A stretch of 64,000 bases of DNA. Source: Lysinibacillus agricola. GTDB taxonomy: Bacteria > Bacillota > Bacilli > Bacillales_A > Planococcaceae. Made by a program: the position numbers and the translations under genes. Below, piece by piece: positions 1 to 8,220 of the stretch. The first letter of the stretch is position 1, and the number at the start of each line of letters is the position of its first letter. The stretch is taken from the NCBI RefSeq assembly GCF_016638705.1, contig NZ_CP067341.1, positions 4,777,501 to 4,841,500 on the forward strand, written 5' to 3'. The notes beneath the pieces were generated by a model, which worked only from the letters and a program-made list of their open reading frames with translations, was not told the DNA's origin and did no database searches.

Positions 1-145
1 TTGTTGTATTCAAATAAGATGCTAATTTAGACTTTGCACCATTGAGCATATTCAATGCTTTATCACGGTTTTCTTTTTTACTTAAATAAGATGCTGCTAA
101 AGTTAACCCTACTAGCACAACACCTGATCCTTTACGTTTTGCCAT
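1..145 (-). CDS. Small hypothetical protein, 3' end cut by window edge
   Basis: An ATG at 145 preceded by a strong GGGAGGGA ribosome site opens a frame of 48 visible codons that runs off the left edge without a stop. The product starts MAKRKGSGVVLVG and has a short hydrophobic stretch (about residues 7-20) followed by a basic, lysine-rich region (KKENRDKALNMLNGAKSK). It could be a small membrane-associated or YtxH-like protein, but I do not recognise the family and the C-terminus is missing. Confidence 0.7.
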   Translation of the reverse strand, partial: MAKRKGSGVVLVGLTLAASYLSKKENRDKALNMLNGAKSKLASYLNTT

Positions 146-427
146 TATAAATCCCTCCCAAAAATATAGAAACTGGCTCTGTATTATATCTTTTCCCTAT
201 TTTCAGAGGACTAAACATACTTTTTATTTACATTACAGCATATATAAAAAGAGAGTAGTCATCTATAACCCTTCGCTTCCATCATATAAACACTTAATTC
301 ATAGTACGTCTGTATTTTTCAAGACTTAGTTTAATCATTCTCCTACTAAATTTTATTGCAGGTATCTATTCTTTGCTTATCACCAAAAGTTAGGGATACC
401 ATTTGTAAAAACGTATGCTAAATATAA

Positions 428-910
428 GTTGATTGGAATGGAGGCTGGGCATCAGCGTCACAGATAAGACCCTGGAGCGAGCCGAAAGAGGAACGAAGCA
501 TCATGTCCTGCGATAACGCCTTCGTGACCAACATCCTTTTGGCCAAAGCGGCTCATCGGATGCCCCCAGGAAGCTTTGCTCTGTGCGCAGCAACAATGTT
601 TTATCTGTGCGAAAGCGAAGCGGCAGCAACAATGTTTTATCTGCGCGAAAGCGAAGCGTCAGCAACAATGTTTTATCTGTGCGAAAGCGAAGCGTCAGCA
701 ACAATGTTTTATCTGCGCGAAAGCGAAGCGTCAGCGGCAATGTTTTATCTGCGCGAAAGCGAAGCGTCAGCGGCAATGTTTTATCTGCGCGAAAGCGAAG
801 CGTCAGCGGCAATGTTTTATCTGCGCGAAAGCGAAGCGTCAGCGGCAAATGTTTTCTGTAGCGAAAGCAAAGCGGCAGCTACAAAGCGCCCAGTCGGAAC
901 GGAAATCAAA
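428..910. repeat. Family A palindromic element, copy 1, expanded by 36-bp units
   Basis: The left end reads GTTGATTGGAATGGAGGCTGG and the right end CGCCCAGTCGGAACGGAAATCAA, which is an imperfect inverted repeat of it. Inside is the usual core (ATCAGCGTCACAGAT, CCCTGGAGCG, CGGCTCATCGGATGCCCCCAGG) plus a module TCCTGCGATAACGCCTTCG shared with the copies at 17821 and 22192. Most of the length is a tandem array (595-882). The flanks (AAAACGTATGCTA on the left, TATGGTAATGAG on the right) are also shared between copies, so the full unit is longer than the inverted repeats. Confidence 0.9.
595..882. repeat. 36-bp tandem array, about eight units
   Basis: Units starting AATGTTTTATCTGYGCGAAA repeat at 595, 631, 667, 703, 739, 775, 811 and 847, an exact 36-bp period. 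Units differ at a few sites (GTGC/GCGC, GGCAGCAAC/GTCAGCGGC), and the last one changes to TTTTCTGTAGCGAAAGC. Because 36 is a multiple of three and the unit lacks stops in several frames, open frames of 90-140 codons appear on both strands. I treat these as by-products of the repeat and not as genes. Confidence 0.93.
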
Positions 911-1032
911 CATACTTTATGGTAATGAGCCATCTTTTTCGTAAATTATGATAATTTTGTAACTATTTATGATTATAAAGAACAAGCGAAGGGAATTAAT
1001 GAATTAATACTAATAATAGGAGAGTGATTATT

Positions 1033-1134
1033 ATGAAAGATCTAGACTCAATATATGATTGGATAGATATGGCTTCATTAGTAGGTGGAGCGGCCCTCTT
1101 AACAGCACTAATTTACAGTGTTATTTTACTGTAA
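1033..1134 (+). CDS. 33-residue hydrophobic small protein
   Basis: An ATG at 1033 follows AGGAGAG at good spacing and reads through 33 codons to TAA. The product has an acidic N-terminus (MKDLDSIYDWIDMAS) and one hydrophobic segment (LVGGAALLTALIYSVILL) that ends the protein, as in small single-pass membrane peptides of Bacillales. It is followed by a bidirectional terminator. I do not recognise it. The ribosome site and hydrophobic tail support a real gene, but it is short. Confidence 0.55.
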   Translation: MKDLDSIYDWIDMASLVGGAALLTALIYSVILL

Positions 1135-1167
1135 GGAGCATCGTGGATGGTTCACGATAGAAATTAA

Positions 1168-1205
1168 AAGGCAATCCACTTATCTAACAAGCAGATTGCC
1201 TTATT
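1168..1205. terminator. Bidirectional terminator
   Basis: AAGGCAATC (1168-1176) pairs with GATTGCCTT (1194-1202), with T-rich sequence on the right and A-rich sequence on the left. It separates the small plus-strand gene from the convergent GNAT gene. Confidence 0.8.
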
Positions 1206-1206
1206 T

Positions 1207-1488
1207 TTATTGTTTTACATCATCATAAGCATTAGTTTTTTCAAATGCTGCAACTACATACGAGCAAACAGCCTCCATTTTATAACCCTGTTCACGCGCA
1301 TAAGCTGCTGCACGATCCAACAATTTTTTGGCCACACCTTGGCCACGGAGCTTATCTGATACATATGTGTGATCCATTACCATTACTTGGCCCTTCTGCT
1401 GCCACGTAATTTCTGCTATTCTTTCCCCTTCTTGCTCATAGACAAAAGCAAGCTTATTTTCTGCTAGCTGTTGTAATTGAAATTCCAT
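1207..1488 (-). CDS. Short GNAT-type acetyltransferase (COG2388-like)
   Basis: A 93-residue protein, the usual size of the minimal GNAT_acetyltr_2/YjdJ-like group. It probably transfers an acetyl group from acetyl-CoA to a small or peptide amine; the substrate is unknown. The fold core is visible: VMDHTYVSDKLRGQGVAKKLLDRAAAYARE, in which RGQGVA matches the R/QxxGxG/A pyrophosphate loop. The start has a GGAGTGGTGAG ribosome site. It lies alone between two terminators. The function beyond the fold is inferred. Confidence 0.8.
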   Translation of the reverse strand: MEFQLQQLAENKLAFVYEQEGERIAEITWQQKGQVMVMDHTYVSDKLRGQGVAKKLLDRAAAYAREQGYKMEAVCSYVVAAFEKTNAYDDVKQ

Positions 1489-1585
1489 TTCTCACCACTC
1501 CTTTTTTTCATAGTAACATAGCTTTTTACATTTTTACAAAGATAGCGGGTAGCATCCCATCTCTTGAGCTAACATGACAAAAATA

Positions 1586-1640
1586 AAAGAATCTGCCCAC
1601 TTTCCTCTAGCAATCTAGAGGAAGTGTTGCAGACTCTTTT
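1586..1640. terminator. Long bidirectional terminator hairpin
   Basis: The arm AGAATCTGCCCACTTTCCTC pairs with GAGGAAGTGTTGCAGACTCT across a short loop near 1610-1614, with T runs on both sides. It ends the DUF1002 gene on the minus strand. Confidence 0.8.
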
Positions 1641-1643
1641 CTA

Positions 1644-2558
1644 TTAATTAAACCAAGATGAAATCGTATCCTTTAAATTAGCAAAGAAATTTTTCACACC
1701 TGCCCAGAATCCTGTATCTTCCATTAGCGATCCGAATTTTTCTTTTATTGTATTGCTAATATCATCTAATTGTTCAGACCATTTACTAAAATCTATGTCT
1801 AGTTTACTAATTTTGTTCATCAAATCAACTAGTAATTGACGGTCTTTTTCACTTAAATTAATTTCAAGCTTATTTAATTGCTCTTGCACAATCTTTTCAA
1901 CATCTTCTCGCGTTTCTGGCTTTAATTCCGCAATTTGTTTTTTGATTTCTGTTAGTAATTCTGCAACCTTGGCATCGTCCACCCCAGCTGATTGTGTAAG
2001 AGTAGTTGCTACTGATAGTTCTTCATTTGCAACATCTGTACGATCAATATCAAGTGTTTCACCTGTTGTTACTTCGTAAGCTTTGTAAATTCCTACAAGT
2101 GCGGAATGACCTGTTACTGCTTTTGGTGCAGCCACCTGTACTGTTGCATCTTCAATACCTGCTGTTAGCATTGCGTTTGCATACATTTCAGACGTAACTT
2201 GTGTAATATTTGATGGTGTAACAATTTCAATAACTAAGCCTTCTCCTGCATTCTTGCGCGTAATTTTGGCAGAAGAATACATACGAGAGCTCGAATTACT
2301 ATCTTTAATATATTTAACTAAGTCTTGACCTGATACTGATATTTCTTCAATTTCAGGCTCTTCATTCACTTTTAATGATTTTTTAACAGACTCTTTTTCA
2401 GCCTCAGATAAGTTTGCACCATATACGACGATCGGTACACCTAGTTTTTCATCAATTGCTTTAGGTGGCGTATTATCAGCTGCAAAACCCGTTGCTGGTG
2501 CCATCACGCCAAATACTAACATAGTCGCTGTAAGTATTTTCATCCACGTTTTTTTCAA
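1644..2558 (-). CDS. Secreted DUF1002 protein (YpuA-like)
   Basis: A 304-residue exported protein. Residues 1-27 form a signal peptide (KK, hydrophobic MLVFGVMAPATG, FAA cleavage region). The body begins with a motif typical of DUF1002 (LGVPIVVYGANLSEAEKE) and continues with an alpha/beta region ending near residue 170 (HSALVGIYKAYE). The last 130 residues are charged and predicted helical (KIVQEQLNKLEINLSEKDRQ). B. subtilis YpuA is the family member I recall; its function is unknown. It is monocistronic with its own terminator. Confidence 0.85.
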   Translation of the reverse strand: MKKTWMKILTATMLVFGVMAPATGFAADNTPPKAIDEKLGVPIVVYGANLSEAEKESVKKSLKVNEEPEIEEISVSGQDLVKYIKDSNSSSRMYSSAKITRKNAGEGLVIEIVTPSNITQVTSEMYANAMLTAGIEDATVQVAAPKAVTGHSALVGIYKAYEVTTGETLDIDRTDVANEELSVATTLTQSAGVDDAKVAELLTEIKKQIAELKPETREDVEKIVQEQLNKLEINLSEKDRQLLVDLMNKISKLDIDFSKWSEQLDDISNTIKEKFGSLMEDTGFWAGVKNFFANLKDTISSWFN

Positions 2559-2612
2559 ATTGTATGACCCCTTTCGTTAGAAAACTCATTTGGCCTGTAT
2601 AATGTTTGCCAA

Positions 2613-2684
2613 GCAATTAGGCCTCGGCATAATTGCTTTCTTCGCTTTCGCTACAAAAAACAACATTTGCTGAAATAAGTTAAA
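2613..2684. repeat. Relic of a gene-end repeat: palindrome module plus one array unit
   Basis: A palindromic module (GCAATTAGGCC / GGCATAATTGC, 2613-2636) is followed by one unit TTCGCTTTCGCTACAAAAAAC and then by TTTGCTGAAATAAGTTAAAC, a variant of the motif that overlaps the mntR and frnE stop codons. No gene ends here, so this looks like a decayed copy in the gap between the DUF1002 gene and cvfB. Confidence 0.7.
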
Positions 2685-2698
2685 CAATAATTAGTACG

Positions 2699-2733
2699 AA
2701 AAAAAGACGAGAAGGTTTCAAAGGGCTCTCGTC
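2699..2733 (-). terminator. Terminator of cvfB
   Basis: GACGAGA (2706-2712) pairs with TCTCGTC (2727-2733). On the minus strand the stem is followed by seven T residues, as expected for factor-independent termination of the gene ending at 2795. Confidence 0.85.
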
Positions 2734-2794
2734 ATTTTCTTTCACTTCATCTGGTATTCAGTCACCATACCTTAGATATATGAATGTTCCTGCA

Positions 2795-3652
2795 CTAAAT
2801 TTCCTCTGTCCAACCATTTTGCTGTTTCACTTTACCAGCTTTCAAAAGTGTACCTAACGCGCGTTTAAATGCAGCTTTACTCATATTAAACATTTCTTGA
2901 ATTTCATCGGGTGAGGATTTATCGCCAAATGGCATTTTGCCCCCAACATCTTGTAGATAATTTAAAATTCTTTGTGCATCATCTGAAATACGTTCATGCT
3001 TACGTGGTAAAAGTGAACCATTCAATGAGCCATCCTCTTTTACATCAATAATACGAACAACTACGTCTTGTCCAAGACGAGGCTCTGCATTACGCTCTGA
3101 TTCATGGACAAAAATGCGGTACGGATTTTCTACACCTAATAAAAAAGAGCCTACTGGTAGCAAACGATATGGTCGTGCCTTGATGTTTTTATTGTGCATT
3201 TCATCAAATGCACCTTCATATAATTCCGAAATTTTTTCTTCAGTTGCTAAACGTCCAAATAAATCACCATTGCGATCTGTGCGTAATGTCATAAATAAAT
3301 GATCGCCTGGTATTGGCCAAAGCTCTGTTATTGCAGGTAAATCTTCAGCTTTCACTAGTACCTCACGTGAAGTACCGATATCTACAAAAACCCCTTCACG
3401 CTCGACTACTTTTAGAACACGAGCCCAACCATACTCCCCTTGTACGAAAGATGGAATAGCTGTCGTAGCCGCTAAATCGCCACGACGATCCGCAAATAAA
3501 AATACTTCAAGGCGATCACCTACTGTAAGTGGCTCTGTTACCTCTGAAGCATTTAAAGGCAGTTCATCAACTCCATTTGTTAAGATCCATTTCGATGCTT
3601 GTTGCTCTAATACTGTTAACGAAACAACTTCACCTGATTTTAATTCGTTCAT
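2795..3652 (-). CDS. cvfB: CvfB/YitL-type S1-domain RNA-binding regulator
   Basis: A 285-residue protein of the length and architecture of CvfB (conserved virulence factor B in Staphylococcus; YitL in B. subtilis). Two S1-like segments come first (about residues 1-65 and 70-140, the second with GWARVLKVVEREGVFVDIG), then a third S1-like region (about 150-220), and a winged-helix-like C-terminus (PDEIQEMFNMSKAAFKRALG). The family binds RNA and affects expression post-transcriptionally. The gene has its own terminator and a repeat array directly upstream, between it and mntR. Confidence 0.9.
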   Translation of the reverse strand: MNELKSGEVVSLTVLEQQASKWILTNGVDELPLNASEVTEPLTVGDRLEVFLFADRRGDLAATTAIPSFVQGEYGWARVLKVVEREGVFVDIGTSREVLVKAEDLPAITELWPIPGDHLFMTLRTDRNGDLFGRLATEEKISELYEGAFDEMHNKNIKARPYRLLPVGSFLLGVENPYRIFVHESERNAEPRLGQDVVVRIIDVKEDGSLNGSLLPRKHERISDDAQRILNYLQDVGGKMPFGDKSSPDEIQEMFNMSKAAFKRALGTLLKAGKVKQQNGWTEEI

Positions 3653-3714
3653 ATTGTCTTCCTTTCCTTTACACCATCATTTTCGCAAAAATTTTTCCGC
3701 TGGAGGCTTTAACT

Positions 3715-3844
3715 TCTGTAGCTGACGTTTCACTTTCGCTACAAAAAAACATCTGTAGCTGACGTTTCACTTTCGCTACAAAAAACATTTGTAGCTGACG
3801 TTTCACTTTCGCTACCAAAAACATTTACTGAAAGAAGTTAAAAA
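3715..3844. repeat. Gene-end array (family B) fused to the mntR stop codon
   Basis: Three units of TGTAGCTGACGTTTCACTTTC begin at 3717, 3754 and 3790 (spacing 37 and 36 bp). The array ends with CATTTACTGAAAGAAGTTAAAA. The TTA at 3838-3840 in this end motif is the complement of the mntR stop codon. The array fills nearly the whole gap between the cvfB start and mntR. Confidence 0.88.
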
Positions 3845-4257
3845 TTATGCTGTGTCCTAGATGCCTCCAGTTTTTTCACGATGTCCGGATTTTCTTCCAT
3901 TACCTGCACAAGATCTGCAATTCGATCTATTGAATTCCAACTTAAATGATGTTCAATTCCTTCTACATCATTGTAAATACGCTCTTCATCTACACCAATG
4001 ATTCGCAAAAATTGCTCTAGAAGCTCATGGCGCTGTACAAGACGTTTTCCAAGTTTTTCCCCTTTTGGCGTCAATGTAAGACCACGGTATTTTTCGTAAA
4101 CTAAATAACCATCTTTATCTAATTTTTGAACCATTTTTGTAACAGAAGAAGGAAGAACAGATAATGCTTCAGCAATGTCAGACACACGAGCATACCCTTT
4201 ATTAGCGATTAATAAATATATTTGTTCGATATGGTCCTCCATACTAGGTGTTGGCAT
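3838..4257 (-). CDS. mntR: Manganese-responsive DtxR-family repressor MntR
   Basis: A 139-residue MntR; the family is about 142. It has an N-terminal winged helix (residues about 5-70, with [27 protein letters not shown]) and a dimerisation domain. All Mn ligands of B. subtilis MntR are at the same numbers: D8, E11, H77, E99, E102 and H103. The Mn-bound dimer represses manganese uptake genes, none of which lie in this window. The C-terminus (RTQHNF) ends inside the conserved end motif of a repeat array. Confidence 0.95.
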   Translation of the reverse strand: MPTPSMEDHIEQIYLLIANKGYARVSDIAEALSVLPSSVTKMVQKLDKDGYLVYEKYRGLTLTPKGEKLGKRLVQRHELLEQFLRIIGVDEERIYNDVEGIEHHLSWNSIDRIADLVQVMEENPDIVKKLEASRTQHNF

Positions 4258-4465
4258 ATCCTATTCCCTCTCTTTCCTTTTCTTACTTTCTAGTTTACTA
4301 CAAGCTTGCCTTAAAAGTTAACTGAAAATACATATGCCAGAAAAACAATACATGTGCAACATAAAAAGAACCAACTTCATATGTTGACTCCCGTGTAGTT
4401 GGAAAATTTGTGTCAATGAAATTAAGGTATCATTTTAAATAAAGTTTGCTTTACGCAAAGCAAGG
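4258..4465. other. Intergenic stretch with no recognised gene
   Basis: A-T-rich DNA upstream of mntR, holding its promoter region. A phrase near 4412 (TCAATGAAATTAAGGTATCAT) recurs near 10955 (TCAATGAAATTATGGTGTCAT), so it is another short dispersed repeat flanking family A-type elements. Repeats fill the rest of the gap to the ComFB-family gene. Confidence 0.5.
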
Positions 4466-4588
4466 GGTTGATTTCCGTTCCAGGCTACTCGCTTTCCTGT
4501 GGGCGAGCGTCGAGCCGCTATGCTCCGTGCAGGGTCTCGCCTGTCTCGCTTTCCCACGGGAGTCGAGTAGCCTTCCACTCCAATCAAC
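4466..4588. repeat. Family A variant (A'), inner arms GGCTACTCG
   Basis: It has the family A ends (GGTTGATTTCCGTTCC ... CCACTCCAATCAAC), but the inner arms are AGGCTACTCGCTTTCC and GGGAGTCGAGTAGCCT, which pair with each other. The core (GTGCAGGGTCTCGCC) is related to the standard core. The copy at 21806 has the same arms, so this is a subfamily. Confidence 0.85.
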
Positions 4589-4687
4589 AATAGCGTAGTG
4601 CTATTATAAATTTCATGCATTTCAAAAGTGAACGCTTTGGCTACTCATCATATTCGAACTGAATAGACTTATTTGTATCTGATGTTG

Positions 4688-4772
4688 CTACCACTTCGCT
4701 TTCGCACATAAAACATTTGTTGCTGTCGCTACGCTTTCGCACATAAAACATTTGTTGCTGAAGTTTCATTTT
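4688..4772. repeat. Two 36-bp units of TTGCTGTCGCTACGCTTTCG type
   Basis: Two nearly identical units (TTCGCTTTCGCACATAAAAC and TACGCTTTCGCACATAAAAC) separated by 36 bp end in TTTGTTGCTGAAGTTTCATT. They match the array units inside the elements at 22192 and 42862, although no complete family A element surrounds them. Confidence 0.8.
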
Positions 4773-4820
4773 ATAATATAAATTAGAGTGTCATGCCAGG
4801 AGATACACGTAATTGAATGG

Positions 4821-4943
4821 GTTGATTGGAGTGGAGACTGGGCGACTCCTTGGGGATCAGCGTCACAGATGCGACCCTGCAGCGAAGCGAAGCGGCTCAT
4901 CGGACGCCCCCAGGAAAGCGCCTAGTCGGAACGGAAATCAACC
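4821..4943. repeat. Family A element, compact copy
   Basis: A near-consensus compact copy: GTTGATTGGAGTGGAGACTGG, then CTCCTTGGGGATCAGCGTCA, CGGCTCATCGGACGCCCCCA, and CTAGTCGGAACGGAAATCAA. It has no tandem expansion, so it shows the ancestral length of about 123 bp between the inverted ends. Confidence 0.9.
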
Positions 4944-5009
4944 CCTCACTTTGTCGAAAAACCATACTTTTTTTAGACACACCTTAATTAACCCAATACT
5001 TTTTCAAAA

Positions 5010-5043
5010 ACATGAAGAGCCAACTTCATATAGAAGTTGGCTC
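5010..5043 (-). terminator. Terminator overlapping the comFB-like stop codon
   Basis: GAGCCAACTTC (5017-5027) pairs with GAAGTTGGCTC (5033-5043), with a T-rich tail on the minus strand. The promoter-proximal arm encodes the last residues (EPTS) of the ComFB-family protein, so coding sequence and terminator share the same bases. Confidence 0.85.
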
Positions 5044-5331
5044 CACTTTATGTCGAGGATGCTTATTTACCACATGTAATGCATGAATAATCTCTCTATT
5101 GATTCGCTCAATATGTTCAGGAGTATTCATCACTTTAAATGCTTCATCTCGGGCTTCCATAGATGTAACATACTTACTAGGCAATGCATTTAGTGTAAGT
5201 GCCACTGTGTCAAGTTCACAGACTTCACATTTACAAAATGTTTGATATTCCGGTCCTCGTAGTAGAAAGCTTACTAAACCACGCACAATTTCCTCTGTAA
5301 CATTTACTAAAATAGGATCTGACATATTCAA
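5026..5331 (-). CDS. ComFB-family protein with cysteine cluster
   Basis: A 101-residue protein matching the late-competence ComFB family (about 98 residues in B. subtilis). The cluster CKCEVCELD, with a C-x-C-x2-C pattern probably binding zinc, is followed by the family segment LNALPSKYVTS. ComFB itself lies in the comF operon next to the ComFA helicase, but no comF genes are here. This is a stand-alone paralogue whose role is unknown. The last codons form one arm of its terminator. Confidence 0.82.
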   Translation of the reverse strand: MNMSDPILVNVTEEIVRGLVSFLLRGPEYQTFCKCEVCELDTVALTLNALPSKYVTSMEARDEAFKVMNTPEHIERINREIIHALHVVNKHPRHKVEPTSI

Positions 5332-5496
5332 ACTTTCGCCTCATTTATTTTTAATTGTTACATTGTTCCTGAAACCATAATAGCGTTAACAAAGGTTTTT
5401 TTCAAGAATCGCTAGTAACATCTATAGCAATAAAAATCACTAGCTCATCAGAAAGACTAATTTCCTACATACTACCACCGGATTAAATCTTATTTA

Positions 5497-7620
5497 CTAT
5501 TTTTTAGTTTTTATTAATCGTAATGAGTTAAGAACAACTAATAATGTTGCACCCATATCTGCAAAAATTGCTATCCATAATGTTAGCAATCCTGGGATAA
5601 CAAGTAACAGAGCAACTAATTTTAAGGCTAGGGCAAATATAATGTTCTCTTTAATGATGCGTAATGTTTTTCTGCTTAAGCCGATTGTATAAGGAAGCTT
5701 CGATAAATCATCACTCATTAATGCGATATCCGCAGTTTCGAGTGCCGCATCTGTGCCAGCACCTCCCATTGCAATACCAACATTGGCTGAGGCAAGTGCA
5801 GGTGCATCATTGACACCATCTCCTACCATCGCCACAGCGCCAAATCGTGTACGTAAATCTTTAATGGCCATTAATTTTTCTGCTGGTAATAAACTTGCAT
5901 GCACATCTGTCATACTTAAAGATGTTGCAATCGCCTGTGCTGTTGGCTCAGCATCACCTGTCAGCATAACTGTATGCTTTACTTTTAGGCCTTTTAATTT
6001 ATTCAAGACATCTTCACTTTCTTGACGTAATTGATCAGCAATACCAATCATTCCAATAAACTGATCACTACTAACAGCTGCTACTACTGTTTTACCCTGT
6101 TTTTGAAGTTTTTTAACCTGTTCCTTTATCATTTCATCCACTGTTGTTAATGTAGCAATCCATTTTAAGCTTCCTACATAGATTGTTTGATCATCAACCG
6201 TTGCATAAGCACCTTTGCCTGTAACAGATTGAAAGTCTGTAGGTACAAGCTCTGTTAAATTTTTATCATGCAATGCCTTCAAAATAGCTTTAGCTAATGG
6301 ATGCTGTGATTGTTTTTCAACTGCTGCTACTAGCTGTAAAACATAATCCTCAGACATCTCTTTTGCTGTAAAAATATCTGTTACAGCAGGTTGACCTTTG
6401 GTAAGTGTACCTGTCTTATCAAATGCTATTGCTTCAATATGGCCTAGCTGTTCTAAATGAATACCACCTTTAATCAGGACACCTTGTCTAGCTGCGTTAC
6501 CTATAGCCGTAACAATAGCAACTGGCGTGGAAACGACTAGTGCACACGGACATCCTACAACAAGGACTGCTAATCCTTGGTAAATCCAATGTTGCCAATC
6601 ACCTATAAATAAAGGTGGTATAACAGCTACAAGTAAAGCAATAATCATAATTGCTGGTGTGTAGTATTTCGCAAAGCGATCAACGAACTGCTGTGAAGGT
6701 GCTTTTTCTGCCTGTGCTTCTTCAACCAAATGAATGATTTTTGCAATTGTTGTGTCTTCTACACGCTTTGTCACTCGAACCTCTAGGGCACCTTCTTCAT
6801 TTAAAGTTCCTGCAAATACTTCATCATCGACTGTTTTATTGACTGGAATAGATTCACCTGTAATCGCTGCCTGATTCACTGCTGATAATCCACTAACTAC
6901 AATTCCGTCCATAGCAATCTTCTGACCAGGTTTAACGATTAAAATATCGCCAATTTCAATCTCCTCAGTCGGTAATTCCATCTCATGGAAATGCTCACCA
7001 TGTGCCCGCTTTATTGTTGCTGTTGGAGGAGCTATATCCATTAACTGACGAATCGATTGACGTGCTTTATCCATTGAATACGCTTCAAGCGCTTCACTTA
7101 CTGCGAATAAAAAGACAACAACGGCCGCTTCTTCCCATTCTCCTATAATAGCTGCACCTATTACTGCAATGGTCATCAGCGTCTTCATATCAAATTCAAA
7201 GCGTGCTAGATTACGGAAGCCTGTTTTAAAAATTCCGATCCCCCCAACTAGAATCGCGATAATAAACATCCCAATTGCTAGCGGATCAGTTTCACTACGC
7301 ATTGCTCCAATTACATATCCAAGCACTACAAATAACAAAGAGATTCCAGCTAATATATTTTCTGTTTTTCGATAAAAAGGTGTTGATTTTTCAAGCGCTT
7401 TTGCTGTAGATTGGGATACTTTTATACCGTCGAAGGCACCTGCCTCTTCAAGCTGATCAACATCAATATCACCAATAACTGTTATTTTAGAAGCACCAAA
7501 ATTCACTTGTGCATCCTGTACTTCTGGAATAGCTTTCACATTTTTTTCGAACTTTGCTGCACAACTGGCACAGGACAAGTTTTGTAGCCTATATTCTTGT
7601 TTAGTTGGCGTCGATGCCAT
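5497..7620 (-). CDS. cadA: CadA-type heavy-metal P1B ATPase
   Basis: A 707-residue exporter of Zn/Cd-type cations across the membrane at the cost of ATP. It has an N-terminal HMA domain (LSCASCAAKFEKN, C17 and C20), eight hydrophobic segments, the actuator TGES loop (AAITGESIPVNK), the ion-site motif CPC (VVGCPCALVVSTP), the phosphorylation site DKTGT, and the hinge GDGVNDAP. I start it at ATG 7620, spaced from GAGGGG, and not at the upstream TTG 7626. The start overlaps the cadC stop by 20 bp, so the two genes are translationally coupled. Metal choice (Cd, Zn, Pb) is inferred from family and partner. Confidence 0.93.
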   Translation of the reverse strand: MASTPTKQEYRLQNLSCASCAAKFEKNVKAIPEVQDAQVNFGASKITVIGDIDVDQLEEAGAFDGIKVSQSTAKALEKSTPFYRKTENILAGISLLFVVLGYVIGAMRSETDPLAIGMFIIAILVGGIGIFKTGFRNLARFEFDMKTLMTIAVIGAAIIGEWEEAAVVVFLFAVSEALEAYSMDKARQSIRQLMDIAPPTATIKRAHGEHFHEMELPTEEIEIGDILIVKPGQKIAMDGIVVSGLSAVNQAAITGESIPVNKTVDDEVFAGTLNEEGALEVRVTKRVEDTTIAKIIHLVEEAQAEKAPSQQFVDRFAKYYTPAIMIIALLVAVIPPLFIGDWQHWIYQGLAVLVVGCPCALVVSTPVAIVTAIGNAARQGVLIKGGIHLEQLGHIEAIAFDKTGTLTKGQPAVTDIFTAKEMSEDYVLQLVAAVEKQSQHPLAKAILKALHDKNLTELVPTDFQSVTGKGAYATVDDQTIYVGSLKWIATLTTVDEMIKEQVKKLQKQGKTVVAAVSSDQFIGMIGIADQLRQESEDVLNKLKGLKVKHTVMLTGDAEPTAQAIATSLSMTDVHASLLPAEKLMAIKDLRTRFGAVAMVGDGVNDAPALASANVGIAMGGAGTDAALETADIALMSDDLSKLPYTIGLSRKTLRIIKENIIFALALKLVALLLVIPGLLTLWIAIFADMGATLLVVLNSLRLIKTKK

Positions 7621-7972
7621 TTGCAATCCCCTCTTTCACATGTTCGTAGGCAACCGTTACAATTTGATACACATGCTCATCAGCTAAAGAGTAATACATT
7701 TGCTTTCCTTTACGATACGATTTCGCTAAATTATTATCTTTTAAATAACGTAAGTGATGCGATGCTGTTGCTACTGACGAGCCAATAATGGAGGCAACAT
7801 CACAAACACATAATTCATCCTCGACCGTTAAGGCATACGCAATTTTAAGCCTTGTTTCATCAGATAATGCCTTTAAAAATTTTGCTACTCCTGATAGATC
7901 TGGCATTTGCTGTTGTACCTTAATGACTGCTTCTTCATGAACATGTGTTATCTCACATATTTCTTTTGGCAT
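7601..7972 (-). CDS. cadC: CadC/ArsR-family metal-sensing repressor
   Basis: A 123-residue ArsR/SmtB repressor. The winged helix holds the sensor motif ELCVCD in the DNA-recognition region (ELCVCDVASIIGSSVATASH), which binds Cd, Pb or Zn thiolates and releases DNA. N-terminal C6 (MPKEICEI) could supply the extra thiol, as C7 does in staphylococcal CadC. It is the first gene of the cadC-cadA operon, and two palindromic operators lie just upstream. Confidence 0.92.
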   Translation of the reverse strand: MPKEICEITHVHEEAVIKVQQQMPDLSGVAKFLKALSDETRLKIAYALTVEDELCVCDVASIIGSSVATASHHLRYLKDNNLAKSYRKGKQMYYSLADEHVYQIVTVAYEHVKEGIANGIDAN

Positions 7973-7983
7973 TTCCTCACCTC

Positions 7984-8003
7984 ATTCAAATGTTCGTTTG
8001 ATT
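7984..8003. promoter_or_regulatory. CadC-type operator, promoter-proximal
   Basis: ATTCAAATGTTCGTTTGATT is an imperfect palindrome of the TCAAA-n6-TTTGA type bound by CadC/CzrA-like repressors, 12 bp upstream of the cadC start. Binding is inferred from sequence and context. Confidence 0.7.
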
Positions 8004-8032
8004 GTTTTTAATATAACATAATATTCCATCAT

Positions 8033-8052
8033 ATTCAAACGAATATTTGAAT
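8033..8052. promoter_or_regulatory. CadC-type operator, distal
   Basis: ATTCAAACGAATATTTGAAT is a near-perfect palindrome with the same half-sites as the site at 7984, whose centre is 49 bp away. The A-T-rich stretch between the sites (AATATAACATAATATTCC) probably holds the promoter. Confidence 0.75.
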
Positions 8053-8117
8053 GTAAATGATTTATATCACAAATTTAAAAATACATTTATTTAAATTGCT
8101 ACCTTATAAATATAAAC

Positions 8118-8150
8118 GTAAAAAAGCCATCACTTCAATGTGATAGCTTT
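8118..8150 (-). terminator. Terminator of the penicillin-acylase-family gene
   Basis: AAAGCCATCAC (8123-8133) pairs with GTGATAGCTTT (8140-8150), with T6 on the minus strand. A whole family A element lies between this terminator and the stop codon at 8418, so the element would be part of the mRNA 3' untranslated region. Confidence 0.8.
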
Positions 8151-8220
8151 GCATGTTGTTTGATAATGAAACTATGGTGACATATTAAACAAAGTGGAGA
8201 TAAATAAGGCATGCTAAGAG

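Noticed and set aside
501..944. Four overlapping open frames of 92-140 codons on both strands
   Set aside because: They come from the 36-bp period, which is a multiple of three and lacks stops. Their products are mere repeats (CESEASA, LRFRADK) without ribosome sites.
4813..5079. An 88-codon plus-strand frame
   Set aside because: It crosses a family A element and the comFB-like terminator and has no homology that I recognise.
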